43,158 nt of DNA, taken from the NCBI GenBank assembly GCA_964415395.1, contig CAYPZU010000011.1, positions 1 to 43,158 on the forward strand. Direction: 5' to 3'. The notes under the pieces were generated by a model. The model did not search any database. It was given only the letters and a program-made list of their open reading frames with translations, and had not been told where the DNA came from. Below, piece by piece: positions 1 to 8,234 of this stretch. A program made the translations under genes and the position numbers. This DNA comes from CAYPZU01 sp964415395 (lineage in GTDB: Bacteria > Chlamydiota > Chlamydiia > Chlamydiales > SM23-39). Numbering within the stretch: the stretch's first letter is position 1; each line of letters opens with the position of its first letter.

Positions 1-1
1 G

Positions 2-1057
2 CGCTCTCCGTTGATTTTGACTTCGTATGCCGTGCTGCGCTTAGACGAGGCTCTATTTTCCCAGGTGGAATTCGAAGCGGCCGTTCTCGATGAGTCGAAC
101 GCGATCAAAACAGCGTCTACCCAAATCGCTCAGGCTGTATGCCGCCTGAAAGCCCGTTTCCGGATCGCCCTTTCAGGGACGCCGATCGAGAACCGGATCG
201 AAGAGCTATGGTCCCAGTTCCGGTTCCTGATGCCTCGTCTTTTAGGAGAGAAGAAAGCGTTCCAGGCGTCTGAGCTGGAGCAAGTCCGGAAAAAGGTGCG
301 CCCCTTCATTCTCCGCAGAAAGAAAGAAGAGGTGCAGATCGAGCTGCCCGAGAAGATCGAGCAGACGGTTTGGATTGAAATGGAAGAGGGGCAGAAGAGA
401 GCCTACGACGCCTTTCAGAATCAGGATCTTTTGAAGAAGGTGGCTCAGGAGGGGATCCAGGCCCACCGGATGGAAGTGTTGGAGCGGATTCTCCGGATGC
501 GGCAGACGTGCGCCGATCCGCGATTGCTCGGAGAGGCGGCGGAAGGAGCCAAGATCCAGCGGCTGATCGAAGATTTGGAAGAGAGCGTGGAGGAGAGGCG
601 GAAAGTGCTGGTCTACAGCCAATTCACGTCGATGCTCCAGCTCATCCGGGACGAGCTGGCCAAAAGAGGCTGGGATGCGCTTTATTTAGACGGCTCGACT
701 GGGGCCGAGGAGAGAGGCGCGGCGGTTCGCCGGTTCCAGGAAGAGGCGGAGCCTCTCATTTTCCTCCTGAGCCTTAAGGCTGGCGGAGTGGGACTGAATC
801 TTACGGCTGCCGAAACGGTCTTTCTTTTCGATCCGTGGTGGAACGATGCGGCCGAGCGGCAGGCGATCGACCGGGCCCACAGGATCGGGCAAAAGAAGAC
901 CGTAGTGGCGAAGCGGTATCTTGTCCCGAATTCGATCGAAGAGCGGATGCTCGAACTCAAGTCCCGCAAGCAGAGAGCCTCCGATCAGATTTTGGAATCT
1001 GCGGAAGAGAGCGGCGGCTGGTCGGACGCCGATCTGCTCTATCTCCTGACAGATTAA
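2..1057 (+). CDS. SNF2/SWI2-family helicase, 3' part only
   Basis: This is the C-terminal part of a Swi2/Snf2-type DNA translocase; the reading frame is open to the window edge, so the start lies outside. In order it shows a Walker B-like DESN (the DEAH/DEAQ position), motif III SGTPIENR, a second RecA-like lobe with VLVYSQFTSML and YLDGSTGAEER, and the family signature motifs V-VI (SLKAGGVGLNLTAA, DPWWNDAAERQAIDRAHR, IGQ). These residues bind and hydrolyse ATP. The family moves along double-stranded DNA and displaces bound proteins; bacterial members of this RapA/HepA-like group act in transcription recycling or have no known role. The stop overlaps the convergent small gene by 4 bp. The family is certain; the exact role is not. 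Confidence 0.95.
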   Translation, partial: RSPLILTSYAVLRLDEALFSQVEFEAAVLDESNAIKTASTQIAQAVCRLKARFRIALSGTPIENRIEELWSQFRFLMPRLLGEKKAFQASELEQVRKKVRPFILRRKKEEVQIELPEKIEQTVWIEMEEGQKRAYDAFQNQDLLKKVAQEGIQAHRMEVLERILRMRQTCADPRLLGEAAEGAKIQRLIEDLEESVEERRKVLVYSQFTSMLQLIRDELAKRGWDALYLDGSTGAEERGAAVRRFQEEAEPLIFLLSLKAGGVGLNLTAAETVFLFDPWWNDAAERQAIDRAHRIGQKKTVVAKRYLVPNSIEERMLELKSRKQRASDQILESAEESGGWSDADLLYLLTD

Positions 1058-1272
1058 TCTTCCATGTGGCGGGTTTCTTCATCTTCGATCTTCTGATCCC
1101 GCTTATGATCGGTTTCGAGCATTTCCAACGCCGCGGCTTTCAACGTCTTAAGCCCTTCAGCGAAGCCGAGCGCCCGCGCCAGTTTCTCCAGATAGTGCAA
1201 TTCAGCAGCCAGTTGATCGTTAATCGTTTCCAGCTTGGCGATCTTTTTCAGGAGGTCTTTATTCTTTTTCAT
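1054..1272 (-). CDS. small coiled-coil protein (72 aa) behind a sigma54-type promoter
   Basis: I do not recognise a family. The protein is short, highly charged and helical: a Lys-rich N-terminus (MKKNKDLLKK), heptad-like spacing of Leu/Ile through most of its length, and an acidic tail (KIEDEETRHMED). The start at 1272 is chosen over an upstream in-frame codon because AAGGAG lies 7-8 nt before it. A textbook -24/-12 element (1304-1319) sits at the right distance for a 5' leader of about 20 nt. Small sigma54-controlled genes of unknown function are known in Chlamydia (I recall CT652.1), but homology to that gene is only a guess. The promoter and Shine-Dalgarno site make it a credible gene despite its size. 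Confidence 0.7.
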   Translation of the reverse strand: MKKNKDLLKKIAKLETINDQLAAELHYLEKLARALGFAEGLKTLKAAALEMLETDHKRDQKIEDEETRHMED

Positions 1273-1736
1273 ACATACTCCTTGTGTTGGCAAGGAATAG
1301 TGATGCAAAAGGCGTGCCACGGATTTACACATTCCAGAGAAGGAGAAACGATTTGCCCGAATTCCCAAGACATGCGGGGGTATACCCTCTCTCCGGCGGC
1401 CCCCTTGAAGCCACTGGCTCGCGCTGCGTACTCGCTTCGCTCGTTACGCTCACGCGAGAATGAATAGGAACGTAACTTAAGCCGATTCTCCAATCACGAG
1501 CAGTATAGCTGTTTTTTTGTGCATCCAGCCTCATTTAGATTGTGTCCCAACTCGCAGATGATTGGGCTGACCTTGAAATTTTCGAGTTTGTGCAGCGAAG
1601 CACTGTATCGAACAATCTCAAAGATCCCTTTCTAAACAAAACGCGGTTGCGGAAAAAAGGGTGGGGGTGCAAAGTTAGAACAGAAAATTGTTTGTTCTTG
1701 AACGAACACACATTTGTTAAACAAGAGGAATAGAAT
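1273..1736. other. gene-poor stretch with a nested palindrome
   Basis: About 460 bp without a convincing gene. It holds the sigma54 promoter (1304-1319) and a nested hairpin at 1418-1458: outer arms CTCGCG/CGCGAG, inner arms GCGTA/TACGC, and a CTCGCTTCGCTCG tip. The part next to the lipoprotein gene is AT-richer and ends in GAGGAATAG before its ATG. A 63-codon open frame at 1542-1733 has no recognisable similarity and was not called. Confidence 0.6.
1304..1319 (-). promoter_or_regulatory. sigma54 (RpoN) -24/-12 promoter
   Basis: The minus strand reads TGGCAC, five bases (GCCTT), then TTGCA. This matches the RpoN consensus TGGCAC-N5-TTGCA, including the invariant GG and GC ten bases apart. 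The predicted start is near 1294, about 22 nt before the ATG at 1272. A sigma54 activator gene lies at 19156-20511 in this window. No activator site was identified upstream. Confidence 0.8.
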
Positions 1737-2192
1737 ATGAAAAGACTTTCCCAGGGCAAAAAATGGCTCATGGCGGGCAGCGTTCTCTTTTTCGCTTTCG
1801 CATGCCAATCGAATGGCAGCGGCAGCGATTGCAGCCCTTGCAACAAGATGAAGAAATGCGCGCCAAGCGATAAGGGCGAATCCCGTCCAGGCCGCTGCAG
1901 AGACAGACCTTGCGGCGAGAACGCTTCAGCAGACCTCCTCCAGCAGAAAGAGGAAACGGTTTCGAAAGCAGTCGAAGCGGAAGCTCCCCAGGCAGTTGAA
2001 GCCGAAACGGTTAAAGCAGCCGAGCCTGCAGCTCCCGTTGTAGAAACTCCTGCTGTTGCCGTAGAAACTCCCTCCGCTCCAGCGGTTGAAGCTCCTGCAG
2101 CAGTGGCTGCAGCGGCTCCGGAAGCGAAAGCAGAAGTTCCAGCAGTGGAAAATGCGGCTCAGGCCAGCGAAATTTCAGCTGCGCAGCCGTAA
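1737..2192 (+). CDS. Ala/Glu/Pro-rich lipoprotein
   Basis: The protein has 151 residues. A basic N-terminus and hydrophobic segment end in the lipobox FAFAC, so Cys23 would be lipidated after signal peptidase II cleavage. A short Cys-rich piece follows (CSPCNKMKKC). From about residue 75 to the end the chain is low-complexity, with imperfect repeats built from VEAE, AAPVVETP and VEAPAA, and no globular domain. Such tails resemble flexible periplasmic linkers. The start follows AAGAGGAAT with good spacing. The gene converges on ogt, with a hairpin between their ends. Function is unknown; envelope location is inferred from the lipobox. Confidence 0.8.
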   Translation: MKRLSQGKKWLMAGSVLFFAFACQSNGSGSDCSPCNKMKKCAPSDKGESRPGRCRDRPCGENASADLLQQKEETVSKAVEAEAPQAVEAETVKAAEPAAPVVETPAVAVETPSAPAVEAPAAVAAAAPEAKAEVPAVENAAQASEISAAQP

Positions 2193-2200
2193 TCGAATTC

Positions 2201-2671
2201 TCATTGAGGGCAGGCGTTCTGCCTGCTCTCAAATTCCAACAGTCTTCTTTTGATTTCCAGATCGACCGCAAAGCCTCCAAGCATTCCGTTTGCTGCAACG
2301 ACGCGATGGCAGGGGATGAAGAACGGGATCGGGTTTTTATTGCAGGCGCCTCCAACTGCTCTTGCCGCTTTTGGGTTCCCGATGGAGCGGGCGATCGAGC
2401 TGTAGCTCTCCGTACGTCCAGCTGGGATTTTCAGGAGTTGGAGCAGCACTTGTCTTTGAAAGGGTGACGCTTCTTTCAAGGTAAGGGGGAGGGATTCTGA
2501 TTGGCCCTTCGCATAGAGGCGGAGCCATTTGTGGATCTTGTTGATCTCTTCCGGGGTTGCTCCGGATATTTCGCAGCGAAAAGAGGGTTCCAGAGAGAGA
2601 CGGGTCGAGATGATCGACCCGTTTTCAACGGTAATTTGAAGGAAGATGGCAGGCAGCTCGTCACCGGTCAT
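2201..2671 (-). CDS. ogt: methylated-DNA--protein-cysteine methyltransferase
   Basis: A suicide repair protein that takes the methyl group from O6-methylguanine in DNA onto its own cysteine. The active site PCHRV (Cys121 with the chosen start) and the flanking GGACNKNPIPFFIPCHRV and ANGMLGGFA segments are typical of Ogt/MGMT. The DNA-binding helix-turn-helix precedes it (FQRQVL, IPAGRTESYSSIA, IGNPKAARAVG). The length of 156 residues is normal for the family. I chose the ATG at 2671, which overlaps the upstream lipoprotein gene by 11 bp and suggests coupled translation; an upstream TTG at 2722 is the alternative. The position next to the YwqK lipoprotein and pheT matches the chlamydial order I recall (ada, CT477). 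Confidence 0.95.
   Translation of the reverse strand: MTGDELPAIFLQITVENGSIISTRLSLEPSFRCEISGATPEEINKIHKWLRLYAKGQSESLPLTLKEASPFQRQVLLQLLKIPAGRTESYSSIARSIGNPKAARAVGGACNKNPIPFFIPCHRVVAANGMLGGFAVDLEIKRRLLEFESRQNACPQ
2204..2232. terminator. hairpin at the ends of the lipoprotein and ogt genes
   Basis: TTGAGGGCAGGC and GCCTGCTCTCAA form a 12-bp stem (one mismatch) around a 5-nt loop, just after the lipoprotein stop and inside the last codons of ogt. There is no T-run, so termination is only possible, not clear. Confidence 0.35.
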
Positions 2672-3659
2672 GGGAAGGGAGGTCGCCAGAGAGGTCGGCG
2701 ACGATCTTATCGCGGGTTTCAAGCATCTGGTAGCGCTCTGCGTTCACAGACTGTCCCTTGAAAAACCATTCGCTGTCGGTGGTTTCCTCAGAGAAAAACT
2801 TGCTGCAGCCGTGCTTTTTGTCGTTCTTCCAGTGGATTTCGGCTGTGAGATTTCCGAGATCGTCGAAGTGGACTTCCATTCCATGCTTCTGGCCGCTTAC
2901 ATAGGGAATTTCGGCGACTTTCGTGCCGTTCCGGTAGACGATTTTCAGTCCGTCGAGCACGCCATGGTTCCAGGTGAGCTTCATGAGGGGTTTGCCGGAA
3001 GCGGTGTATTTCAGCTGTTCCCCGTGGAGCTGGTAATCGTGGTAGTGGGAAACGGTGTGGATCTGCCCGCTCGGATGAAAGGTTGTGCGGGAGGCGATGA
3101 GTCCGCTTTCGATGGCGTCTTTCTCAATGAGGAGGCCGGAGCGGTCGCGCTTTGTCCGTTCTCCGAAGCCGCCCTCGACTTGCGATTCGAGATCGTGGTT
3201 GGAGTCGTAGTATTTCCCTTCGACGAGAATTTCGTCTTCGTACTCTTCAATGCTCAAAGGAGAGCCTTTTTCATCCCAGAGAGTGACGATTTTCCGGTTG
3301 TCGAATTCATAGATCTCTTCGCGGATCGGCATACCGGCCGGGTCGTTGACGGCTTCTTTCAAGAGCGTCCCTTGATCGTAGACCATCAGCTTTTCGGTGA
3401 CGTTGCTGTGAGGGAACGAATAGGTGGTAGGCCCATGAAGGTGTCCATTTTCGAAAGAGCGAGTGATTTTCACGCCGTTCTTGAGCATCGTGACGACTTG
3501 GCCGTCCTGCGCCCTCTCTTCCCATTCCTCTTCGGATACGTCGAAGCCGTATTTGTGAACATAGGTTTGGGAAACCACTTGATCTAAGGAGTTGTTGCTT
3601 GCGCAAGAGAAGAGCAGCGCGCTCGCGGATCCGAACAGCGCCCAATGCATCCGTTTCAT
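2661..3659 (-). CDS. lipoprotein with YwqK/MORN-like repeats
   Basis: The protein has 332 residues. The signal peptide ends in the lipobox LLFSC (Cys19), so it should be membrane-anchored in the envelope. The rest consists of repeated beta-hairpin units with the pattern xNGxxxGxxxxYxxxG, for example NGHLHGPTTYSF, YDQGTLLKEAV, HDYQLHGEQLKY and YVSGQKHGMEV. This is the YwqK antitoxin-like / MORN type of repeat. The family name reflects similarity only; no toxin gene is adjacent. The gene lies between pheT and ogt in the same direction, corresponding by position to CT476 of C. trachomatis. The C-terminus extends past the repeats into a short charged tail. Confidence 0.85.
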   Translation of the reverse strand: MKRMHWALFGSASALLFSCASNNSLDQVVSQTYVHKYGFDVSEEEWEERAQDGQVVTMLKNGVKITRSFENGHLHGPTTYSFPHSNVTEKLMVYDQGTLLKEAVNDPAGMPIREEIYEFDNRKIVTLWDEKGSPLSIEEYEDEILVEGKYYDSNHDLESQVEGGFGERTKRDRSGLLIEKDAIESGLIASRTTFHPSGQIHTVSHYHDYQLHGEQLKYTASGKPLMKLTWNHGVLDGLKIVYRNGTKVAEIPYVSGQKHGMEVHFDDLGNLTAEIHWKNDKKHGCSKFFSEETTDSEWFFKGQSVNAERYQMLETRDKIVADLSGDLPSHDR

Positions 3660-3672
3660 GAGACGACCTCTT

Positions 3673-3704
3673 AAAAAAACCTGTTCACGATCTTAGGGAA
3701 CAGG
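3673..3704 (-). terminator. rho-independent terminator of pheT
   Basis: On the minus strand CCTGTTC, an 11-nt loop and GAACAGG form a 7-bp stem followed directly by seven Ts. It begins about 15 nt after the pheT stop and would separate pheT from the lipoprotein gene downstream. Confidence 0.8.
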
Positions 3705-3718
3705 CTATCAATTTGCAA

Positions 3719-6100
3719 TCATAATTTTGCAGAGACGGCGCTGAGCAGTTTTGCGTGTTCCGCTTCCGCTTCTTCGAACGAGATCGTTTTGAGGCGGTCT
3801 CTATAGGTGAATCGGAACGTGGCGTTTTTCTGGCCGCCCGCTTCAGGGATGAAGAGATCGAGCAGTTCCGCTTTTTCCAGGAGAGGCGAACGGATCTCCT
3901 GAATCGCGTCGAAGAGGGTTTCGATCAGCGTTTGGGGAGGAAGGGGGACAGTCCAGTCGCGCTGCGATGCGGGAAACTGCGGGAGGGGAACCATCCGGAC
4001 GGGAGATTTTTCCAGCTCGATGAGATGCTGGAGGTTCAGCTCCGCATAGAGGAGCCGCTGCCGGATGTCGAATTTCTCGAGCAGGGAAGGATGGACCTCT
4101 CCGAACGAGCCGACGATGAGGCCGTCGAGGTGGATGTTCGCTTGCCGTCCCGGGTGGAGGCTCAGGTGCGATGCAGGATGGATCGAATACCCGTTTACGC
4201 GGAGTCCGTCGAAGAGGTTTTCGATCAGTCCTTTCAGGTCGAAGAAATCAGCTTCTTCCGCTTTCCGGTTCCAGTGGCCTGGATCGGATTTTCCCGTGAG
4301 CAGGAGCGATGCCATCGGCAGTTCTACCGGTTTTCCATCCTGCAGGAAATGAATCCGCCCGATTTCAAAGGCCTGGAACGTTTGATTTTTCTGATCGAGG
4401 TTTCCTTTTGCAACCTGCAGCAGTCCGGGAAGAAGCGAGGTGCGGAGAACCGAATATTCTTCCGATTTGGAATGGAGCGTTTGGAAGAAGCGGATAGGCG
4501 AGGAGGAGATTTCCTGGGAAATGGCAGCCAGTTTGGGGCTGATCAGATCGCACGTGAGGAATTCCTGGAGTCCGAGGCCGACGAGGCGGCGGCGCAGTTC
4601 TTTGTCGAAGAGATAGGCGGGATCGTGCGGAATTTGGGAGTGGGTCGATCGGGGCGCGTTCTTTTCGATATTGTTGTAGCCGAAGATCCGGGCGACTTCC
4701 TCGATCAGGTCGATCTCTTCGGAGAGATCGGCGCGGTAGGGGGGCGCATCGACGCGGACAGCTCCTTTTTCAAGGGTGTGGGTTTTGAATCCAAGTCTTT
4801 GGAAGATCTCTTCGATTTCCGAGAGCGAGAGCCGGGTTCCCAGGATCTGGTTTGTCCGCTCCGCTCTGCAGGTGATCTGTTTCGGGGCGAAGGGGTGTTT
4901 GTAGTGGTCGATCGCGCCAGATGCGATCGTCCCTCCGCAAACCTGCTGGAGGATATGGGCGGCTTCGTCGAGCGCCTCTTTGATCCCTTCGGGATCGATC
5001 CCTTTCTCGAAGCGCTGGGAGCTTTCGGTTCTGAGGCCTGTTTTTTTCGCGGCGATCCGGATCGCAATCGGATCGAAATAGGCTGCTTCTAAAAGGATCC
5101 GTACGGTTCCGTCGGAAACGGCGCTATTTTCCCCGCCCATGATGCCGGCGAGGGCCAGAGGCTTGCGCGTGTCCCAGATCATGAGCGAGCCGGCGGGAAC
5201 TTCTCTTTCGACTCCGTCGAGGCCAAGAAACGAGATCGGTTTTTCAGCGGGCGCGGCGGTCAGCGTCGAGCCCTCGATTTTGTCGAAATCGAATGCGTGG
5301 AGCGGCTGCCCGAGCTTCATCATGATGAAATTCGCTGCGTCGACCGCGTTGTTGATCGGCTTCAGCCCGCACGATTCGATCTGTTTCTTCAGCCAGAAAG
5401 GGGAGGGGCCGATTTTCACTCCTTCGATCAGGCGGCAGGCGTAGCGGCGGCAGAGTTTCGGATCCTGGATGGACACTTCGATTTTATCGTCTAAAGAGAC
5501 TGCGGCATTTTCTTTGAGATGGATTCGCGGCTTGAGCAGCGGTTTCTGCAGTCCTGCGGCGAGTTCGCGGGCGATTCCGAGGGCGCTCATGCAGTGGCCG
5601 AGATTTGGCGTGAGGGAAAGTTCCAGGACGGGATCCCAGGCGATCGACGCCAGGTCCTGGCCGGCTGGAATCTCCCGCGGCAGCTCGAGGATCTTGTCGG
5701 CTTCGGAAAAAAGATGGAGTTCCGCCGCTGCGCAGAGCATCCCGTGCGATTCGACGCCGCGGATCGATGTTTTTTCGATCCGCCGCTGCACGCCGGAAGA
5801 GTCGGAGATCACGGCTCCGACTTTGGCAAACGCTGTTTTGATCCCCGCCCTGCAGTTGGGGGCGGCGCAGACGACCTGGACTTTATGCGCCCCGTCGCTC
5901 ACTTCGGCGACCGTGAGCTTTTCCGCGTTGGGATGGGGATGGGCGGAGAGCACTTCGCCGACGACCACGTGCGCATAGGAAGGGCGCTCGTTGATGATCC
6001 CGTCCACTTCGATGCCGAGAAGCGTTAGCGTCTCGCCAATTTTGGAGGGGGGAAGGTCGGTATGGACAAAAGTCTTGATGAGCGAAAGGGGAAGCTTCAT
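3719..6100 (-). CDS. pheT: phenylalanyl-tRNA synthetase beta subunit
   Basis: Encodes the large subunit of the alpha2-beta2 enzyme that charges tRNA-Phe. At 793 residues it has the usual bacterial length and domain order: an EMAP-like tRNA-binding domain near the N-terminus (VVVGEVLSAHPHPNAEKL, VVCAAPNCRAG), the B3/4 editing domain (residues about 215-390, with AVDAANFIMMKLGQPLHAFD), B5 (PYRADLSEEIDLIEEVARI), the synthetase-like core, and a C-terminal FDX-ACB anticodon-binding domain ending in KTISFEEAEAEHAKL. The start is the ATG at 6100 (MKLPLSLIKTFV), which matches family N-termini; the upstream in-frame codon at 6121 lacks a ribosome-binding site. A terminator follows the stop. pheS is not in the window. 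Confidence 0.98.
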   Translation of the reverse strand: MKLPLSLIKTFVHTDLPPSKIGETLTLLGIEVDGIINERPSYAHVVVGEVLSAHPHPNAEKLTVAEVSDGAHKVQVVCAAPNCRAGIKTAFAKVGAVISDSSGVQRRIEKTSIRGVESHGMLCAAAELHLFSEADKILELPREIPAGQDLASIAWDPVLELSLTPNLGHCMSALGIARELAAGLQKPLLKPRIHLKENAAVSLDDKIEVSIQDPKLCRRYACRLIEGVKIGPSPFWLKKQIESCGLKPINNAVDAANFIMMKLGQPLHAFDFDKIEGSTLTAAPAEKPISFLGLDGVEREVPAGSLMIWDTRKPLALAGIMGGENSAVSDGTVRILLEAAYFDPIAIRIAAKKTGLRTESSQRFEKGIDPEGIKEALDEAAHILQQVCGGTIASGAIDHYKHPFAPKQITCRAERTNQILGTRLSLSEIEEIFQRLGFKTHTLEKGAVRVDAPPYRADLSEEIDLIEEVARIFGYNNIEKNAPRSTHSQIPHDPAYLFDKELRRRLVGLGLQEFLTCDLISPKLAAISQEISSSPIRFFQTLHSKSEEYSVLRTSLLPGLLQVAKGNLDQKNQTFQAFEIGRIHFLQDGKPVELPMASLLLTGKSDPGHWNRKAEEADFFDLKGLIENLFDGLRVNGYSIHPASHLSLHPGRQANIHLDGLIVGSFGEVHPSLLEKFDIRQRLLYAELNLQHLIELEKSPVRMVPLPQFPASQRDWTVPLPPQTLIETLFDAIQEIRSPLLEKAELLDLFIPEAGGQKNATFRFTYRDRLKTISFEEAEAEHAKLLSAVSAKL

Positions 6101-6148
6101 AAAAAATCCGTTGAAAAGCAACGATTAAACCACAACCGGGAAAGAGGT

Positions 6149-6688
6149 TCAAGAGGCGAGGTCGTCGTAGATCCCGCCGATCCAGGCCGAATGGCCCGTC
6201 CTTCGCTGGTCGTTCAGGTGCTCTTCGAAAGTGGAGGAATAATAGGTTTGGCTGTTCGGAGGGAAAATCCCCAGGCGGATCCCTTCTTCGACGAGCTCTG
6301 CAGTTTTAAAGGTGTTCTGGTACTCGATCCATTCGACCGCTGTAATGTAATCGGCCTTAGAGATTTTTTTCTGCGAAGCCATCCTGTCGTAGGCTTCGAA
6401 TTCCTTTTGCGCCGCTGCGTTGTGAAGCTCGAAAAGAAGCGAGAAGAAGGGATTTTCCGCCGGCTTCACACCGATCGTGCGCGTTGCCGCATCCCAATAC
6501 GCCTTGAACGGGAAGTGATCCGTCCGTTTCATCGCCAGAGGGCCGTCCTGGAGCACTTTTTCGATCAGTTCGTTCGCTCCGCTCAGCTGTTGGATCGTTT
6601 CCAGGGTTGGTTTTAATTCAGGATCGCAAGAAATTTTATTCGAATTAAACAGCGACCAGATCGTTAAAAATATAAATATTAATTTCAT
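6149..6688 (-). CDS. exported protein of unknown function
   Basis: The protein has 179 residues and a short hydrophobic N-terminal segment (MKLIFIFLTIWSLF) that looks like a Sec signal or anchor. The mature part is acidic and probably helical. FFSLLFELHNAAAQKEF at about residues 82-98 resembles the helix around a metalloprotease HExxH, but the second histidine is missing (FELHNA), so protease activity is not claimed. It lies just upstream of pheT on the same strand. A -10 box TATAAT (6696-6701) ends 7 nt before the ATG, which suggests a leaderless message. I do not recognise a family. Confidence 0.7.
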   Translation of the reverse strand: MKLIFIFLTIWSLFNSNKISCDPELKPTLETIQQLSGANELIEKVLQDGPLAMKRTDHFPFKAYWDAATRTIGVKPAENPFFSLLFELHNAAAQKEFEAYDRMASQKKISKADYITAVEWIEYQNTFKTAELVEEGIRLGIFPPNSQTYYSSTFEEHLNDQRRTGHSAWIGGIYDDLAS

Positions 6689-6805
6689 GATTAGAATTAT
6701 ACTGTATCTATCTTTACTTTTCCCGCTTGAATCATTCCGAAAGCCCCCTTTCCAAATTTGAGGAAAAAGTTTATTTTTCTTCCTGGTTCGATGAGGGGTA
6801 TTTCG

Positions 6806-8032
6806 ATGGAGACGGATTTCGGCAGCCGCTGGGCCAAGCGGATGAGGGTGTTGACTTTAGGTTTAATTTTCAGCGGGGCGCTGAATATCGCCCTCCTGGC
6901 GTCCTTCGTGTTTTACGTTCTGAAGGACAAGGAGGCAAGCTTCTCTATCTCTCTCCCTTCAAAGGGGGAAAGGACTCAGGAAGCGACGATAGGGACAGCC
7001 ATCCAGACTCTTGCAAAGCTCTCGTTCCGGGAATTGGTGAGCTATCTGACGAACCGCGATCTGGTCGAAGAGGGGTACACCAAGCGGGATTTGGCGGTGG
7101 CCGCTCTGGCCGGCTTTCATCACTTCAACCTCGAGAAGGCGCTTGGAACTCCTCCCTCCCAGAAGCGGACGGTGGCGCTCGATGGCGACAAAAAAATCGA
7201 GATGTACCCGGGCCTTGCCGACGACCAGTTCGAAGCGGTGATCCGCTACGCCTATCAGGAGAAATGGCCGCTCACTTCAAAAGGGCTTTTCTGCCTCCTC
7301 CAAAAACCGGGGATTTGCGACGAAAGCCTTGTCCAGGCTTTCTGCCTGACGCCGGAATTCTACGCCTTGACAGCCCTATTCCAGAAGACCGAAGCGCCTC
7401 AGAATCCGGCGGTTCTGGTGAAGCTCGTTGCGGAAGGGAACTGGGATCTTTTAGAGCGGTTCAGCCATGAGCAGGAGCAGATGCTCGATCTGTCCCTCGA
7501 CAAGCGGCGCCGGCTGCTCCTGAGCTATCTTTCCCTTCAGTCTCCTACCGCCGCCCAGCTTTTGCTTCAGACCGACTTCGCATTCGCCCTGAAACGGCTC
7601 GACGACCGCGGGGTTTTGGACTTGCTCGGCCTTTTGAGAGAGAAGAGCGAAGCGTCCCAAAAATATTGCGCGGAACTTCTCCGCTCTCCCCGCAGCGATG
7701 CGGTTCTTCAGGCGGCTGCCCAAAGACTCTATTTCTTCACAGGAGAAACGGCCTCTGCTTCGATGGATCTGAAGGAGGCGGTCGCAAAATTTGCGCCTCA
7801 GGCGGCGGAAGTCCCTGCGCCAGCTCCGGCTCCCGCGCCCGCCGCGGTTCCGCAGCCTCCTGCCTTCAAGACGCATGTCGTAAAAGAGGGAGAGAGCTTA
7901 TGGAAAATTGCCCGCCAGTATAAAATCAAAGTCGATGAACTGGTCCGCCTGAACGAGATCGAGAAGGACAAGCTGTTTCCCGGAATGACTTTGAGGATTC
8001 CTCAAGGGACAGGATCGGAGCCGCCCCGGTGA
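6806..8032 (+). CDS. LysM-domain inner-membrane protein
   Basis: The protein has 408 residues. One transmembrane segment near the N-terminus (LTLGLIFSGALNIALLASF) anchors a long helical domain of unknown type (about residues 60-330). A Pro/Ala linker (about 335-355) leads to a single C-terminal LysM domain starting at VVKEGESLWKIARQY. LysM binds peptidoglycan N-acetylglucosamine chains, so the domain should face the periplasm. The ATG at 6806 was chosen for its GAGGGG Shine-Dalgarno site 7 nt upstream. No amidase or M23 domain is present, so it is not a full NlpD. The position fits chlamydial CT474. The end overlaps the convergent yidD by 31 bp. Confidence 0.8.
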   Translation: METDFGSRWAKRMRVLTLGLIFSGALNIALLASFVFYVLKDKEASFSISLPSKGERTQEATIGTAIQTLAKLSFRELVSYLTNRDLVEEGYTKRDLAVAALAGFHHFNLEKALGTPPSQKRTVALDGDKKIEMYPGLADDQFEAVIRYAYQEKWPLTSKGLFCLLQKPGICDESLVQAFCLTPEFYALTALFQKTEAPQNPAVLVKLVAEGNWDLLERFSHEQEQMLDLSLDKRRRLLLSYLSLQSPTAAQLLLQTDFAFALKRLDDRGVLDLLGLLREKSEASQKYCAELLRSPRSDAVLQAAAQRLYFFTGETASASMDLKEAVAKFAPQAAEVPAPAPAPAPAAVPQPPAFKTHVVKEGESLWKIARQYKIKVDELVRLNEIEKDKLFPGMTLRIPQGTGSEPPR

Positions 8033-8211
8033 AGAGGGTGGCAGCGGCTGACCCGTTTCAGGGCGAGCCAGGCCCCCTTCCAGGCCCCATGCTTTTGAAC
8101 GGCCTCTAAGGCGTATTCGGAGCAGGTGGGGAAAAACCGGCAGCAGTGGCCCATAAAAGGGCTTAGGACTGTCTGATAAAGGCGGATGAGGAAGAGAAAA
8201 ACCATTTTCAT
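8002..8211 (-). CDS. yidD: membrane protein insertion efficiency factor YidD
   Basis: A small basic membrane-associated protein that aids YidC-dependent insertion of membrane proteins. The family signature is clear: RLYQTVLSPFMGHCCRFFP, then TCSEYALEAVQKHGAWKG, then RCHPLHRGGSDPVP, including the conserved cysteines. The 69 residues are normal. The start is placed at 8211; in-frame ATGs at 8205 and 8220 are alternatives and none has a good ribosome-binding site. The gene overlaps the convergent LysM gene at its 3' end and lies 23 bp from the divergent peptidase gene. Chlamydia has yidD in the same neighbourhood (CT473, from memory). Confidence 0.93.
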   Translation of the reverse strand: MKMVFLFLIRLYQTVLSPFMGHCCRFFPTCSEYALEAVQKHGAWKGAWLALKRVSRCHPLHRGGSDPVP

Positions 8212-8234
8212 ACCCAGCATTGTAGAGAAGGCAC

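Noticed and set aside
1542..1733. 63-codon frame ending just before the lipoprotein
   Set aside because: GTG start without a ribosome-binding site, no similarity, and placed in the leader of the next gene. A vague transposase-like beginning is not enough.
2646..5092. Long plus-strand frames opposite the YwqK lipoprotein and pheT (313 and 445 codons)
   Set aside because: These are antisense shadows: their composition mirrors the real genes, they have no motifs, and both lie over well-supported genes.
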